DNA from: an uncultured Flavobacteriaceae bacterium
GTDB lineage: Bacteria > Bacteroidota > Bacteroidia > Flavobacteriales > Flavobacteriaceae
NCBI GenBank assembly: GCA_905181615.1
Contig: CAJIYH010000002.1
Location: forward strand, 682,001-746,000
Length of the DNA stretch: 64,000 nt
Direction of reading: 5' to 3'
Shown here: piece by piece, positions 63,335 to 64,000 of the stretch
Layout of the letters: each line of letters begins with the position of its first letter
Numbering within the stretch: position 1 is the stretch's first letter
Translations under genes and position numbers: made by a program
The notes under the pieces: generated by a model
The model's database searches: none
What the model was told of the DNA's origin: nothing
Seen by the model: the letters and a program-made list of their open reading frames with translations, nothing else

Positions 63335-64000
63335 ATGTTAACTACAGATCAACAGAAAAGTCTTTTGGAGCGCCTTGGTGCATTAAGAAGATATCTTTGA
63401 CGTTGATGCCAAACAATTAGAAATACGTAACCAAGAAGAAGTTACTCTTGATCCTGACTTCTGGAACAACCCTGCTAAGGCTGAAGCCCATATGAAAACA
63501 CTTCGGACTCTTAAAAAGTGGGTTAGCGATTACGACAACTTAATTCAAAAAAACGAAGACCTCGAAGTACTCCTTGATTTTTTTAAGACGGATGATGTTT
63601 CTGAAAAGGAAGTTATGACTCATTACGAAACAATCTTGAGTGATCTCGAAGATGTTGAATTCCGAAACATGCTTTCTGACGAAGGAGATTCTTTGAGTAC
63701 TGTTATTCAAATAACCGCTGGTGCGGGCGGTACAGAAAGTTGCGATTGGGCAGAGATGCTGATGCGGATGTATTTAATGTGGTCAGAAAAACAAGGATTC
63801 AAAATTAAAGAATTAAATCATCAGGCAGGCGATGTTGTTGGAATCAAAACTGTAACCCTAGAAATTGAAGGTGATTTTGCTTTTGGATGGTTAAAAGGTG
63901 AAAATGGAGTTCATCGATTGGTGCGAATTTCACCCTTTGATAGTAATGCAAAAAGACATACCTCATTTGCTTCTGTATACGTATACCCTTTGGTTGATGA
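63335..64000 (+). CDS. prfB: Peptide chain release factor 2, partial, with programmed frameshift
   Basis: RF2 releases proteins at UGA and UAA codons. ATG 63335 opens 21 codons ending GALRRYL, followed by TGA at 63398. A +1 shift gives LDVDAKQLEIRNQEEVTLDP and the rest of a normal RF2. ITAGAGGTESCDWAEMLMRM is the domain-2 start, and FGWLKGENGVHRLVRISPFD leads to the peptidyl-transferase-side domain. The window ends before the GGQ motif and the SPF recognition part. The N-terminal segment is shorter than in E. coli. The gene starts 88 bases after the divergent metalloprotease gene. A -7-like TACTTTTA lies at 63314. Confidence 0.95.
63389..63401 (+). other. Programmed +1 frameshift site of prfB
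   Basis: The bases AGATATCTTTGAC include TAT-CTT-TGA-C, the same slippery site and stop context as in E. coli prfB. At CTT (63395-63397) the ribosome shifts by one base so that GAC (Asp) is read instead of TGA. A purine-rich AGAAGA just before TAT is the only candidate for the stimulating Shine-Dalgarno-like element. Low RF2 would favour the shift. Confidence 0.93.

Noticed and set aside
1-64000. CRISPR arrays, tRNA or rRNA genes, insertion sequences, phage genes and replication origins
   Set aside because: No regularly spaced repeats, cloverleaf-like sequences, transposase motifs or DnaA-box clusters were seen by eye in any gap; a dedicated search was not possible.

Overview
The window looks like a chromosomal segment of a marine-type member of the Flavobacteriaceae (Bacteroidetes). 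The DNA is A+T rich. Many genes are preceded by the Bacteroidetes -7 promoter box TAnnTTTG rather than by strong Shine-Dalgarno sites. Marker genes fit this placement: porX (type IX secretion regulator), gldF and gldG (gliding), a fused lpxC-fabZ, a bifunctional hisB, a fused hisIE, a MutS2 without Smr domain and several short protein families that I know mainly from flavobacteria. No rRNA, tRNA, CRISPR array, phage or insertion sequence was seen.

Layout from left to right. 1-9 kb: the start of a lipoprotein gamma-glutamyltransferase gene, a wrecked acyl-carrier-protein phosphodiesterase gene, glmM, a lipid A acyltransferase, a rhomboid protease, a thioredoxin-like lipoprotein, aroC, a dicarboxylate/amino acid symporter and two decayed membrane-protein genes. 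9-18 kb: mutS2 and a DCC-family gene face ung; then an eIF1-like gene, small enzymes, a YbjQ-type protein coupled to a 34-residue membrane peptide not counted among standard genes, an amidohydrolase and DUF2911/DUF2461-type proteins, with two more decayed genes. 18.7-26.4 kb: a complete histidine operon (hisGDCBHA, a DinB-family gene, hisF, hisIE), preceded by an 18-codon leader peptide with three His codons and a perfect 11-bp terminator hairpin, which I read as a transcription attenuator. 26.8-34.4 kb: a leftward envelope and housekeeping block (HD phosphohydrolase, lpxD, lpxC-fabZ, lpxA, efp, sucD, fabG, prohibitin). 34.4-38 kb: porX, tsaE, a small membrane protein, aroB. 38-44 kb: ppc, an AsnC-type regulator, an M14 carboxypeptidase, an XRE regulator with operator-like repeats, a small lipoprotein and a decayed terC. 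44-50.6 kb: parC, parE, purC, phoH. 50.7-55.1 kb: a SAM-cleaving enzyme, gldF, gldG, dnaN. 55.2-63.2 kb: an alpha-oxoamine synthase beside a cysteine-synthase-like enzyme (candidate sulfonolipid precursor pair), a prolyl-oligopeptidase-family enzyme, threonine aldolase and a large zinc metalloprotease. 63.3 kb to the end: the start of prfB with its programmed +1 frameshift site.

Three themes stand out. First, at least six, probably seven, genes are visibly dead, several with both indels and in-frame stops, while essential operons are intact and tightly packed; this suggests ongoing gene loss. Second, several promoters put the -7 box only 4-8 bases from the start codon, so leaderless or nearly leaderless messages are likely, including for the his leader peptide. 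Third, genes for gliding and type IX secretion (porX, gldF, gldG) occur in the same window as the sulfonolipid candidates, a lipid class reported to matter for gliding in Flavobacterium. I found no wholly new multi-gene system. The his attenuator, the putative sulfonolipid pair and the XRE-linked palindromes are the points most worth checking.
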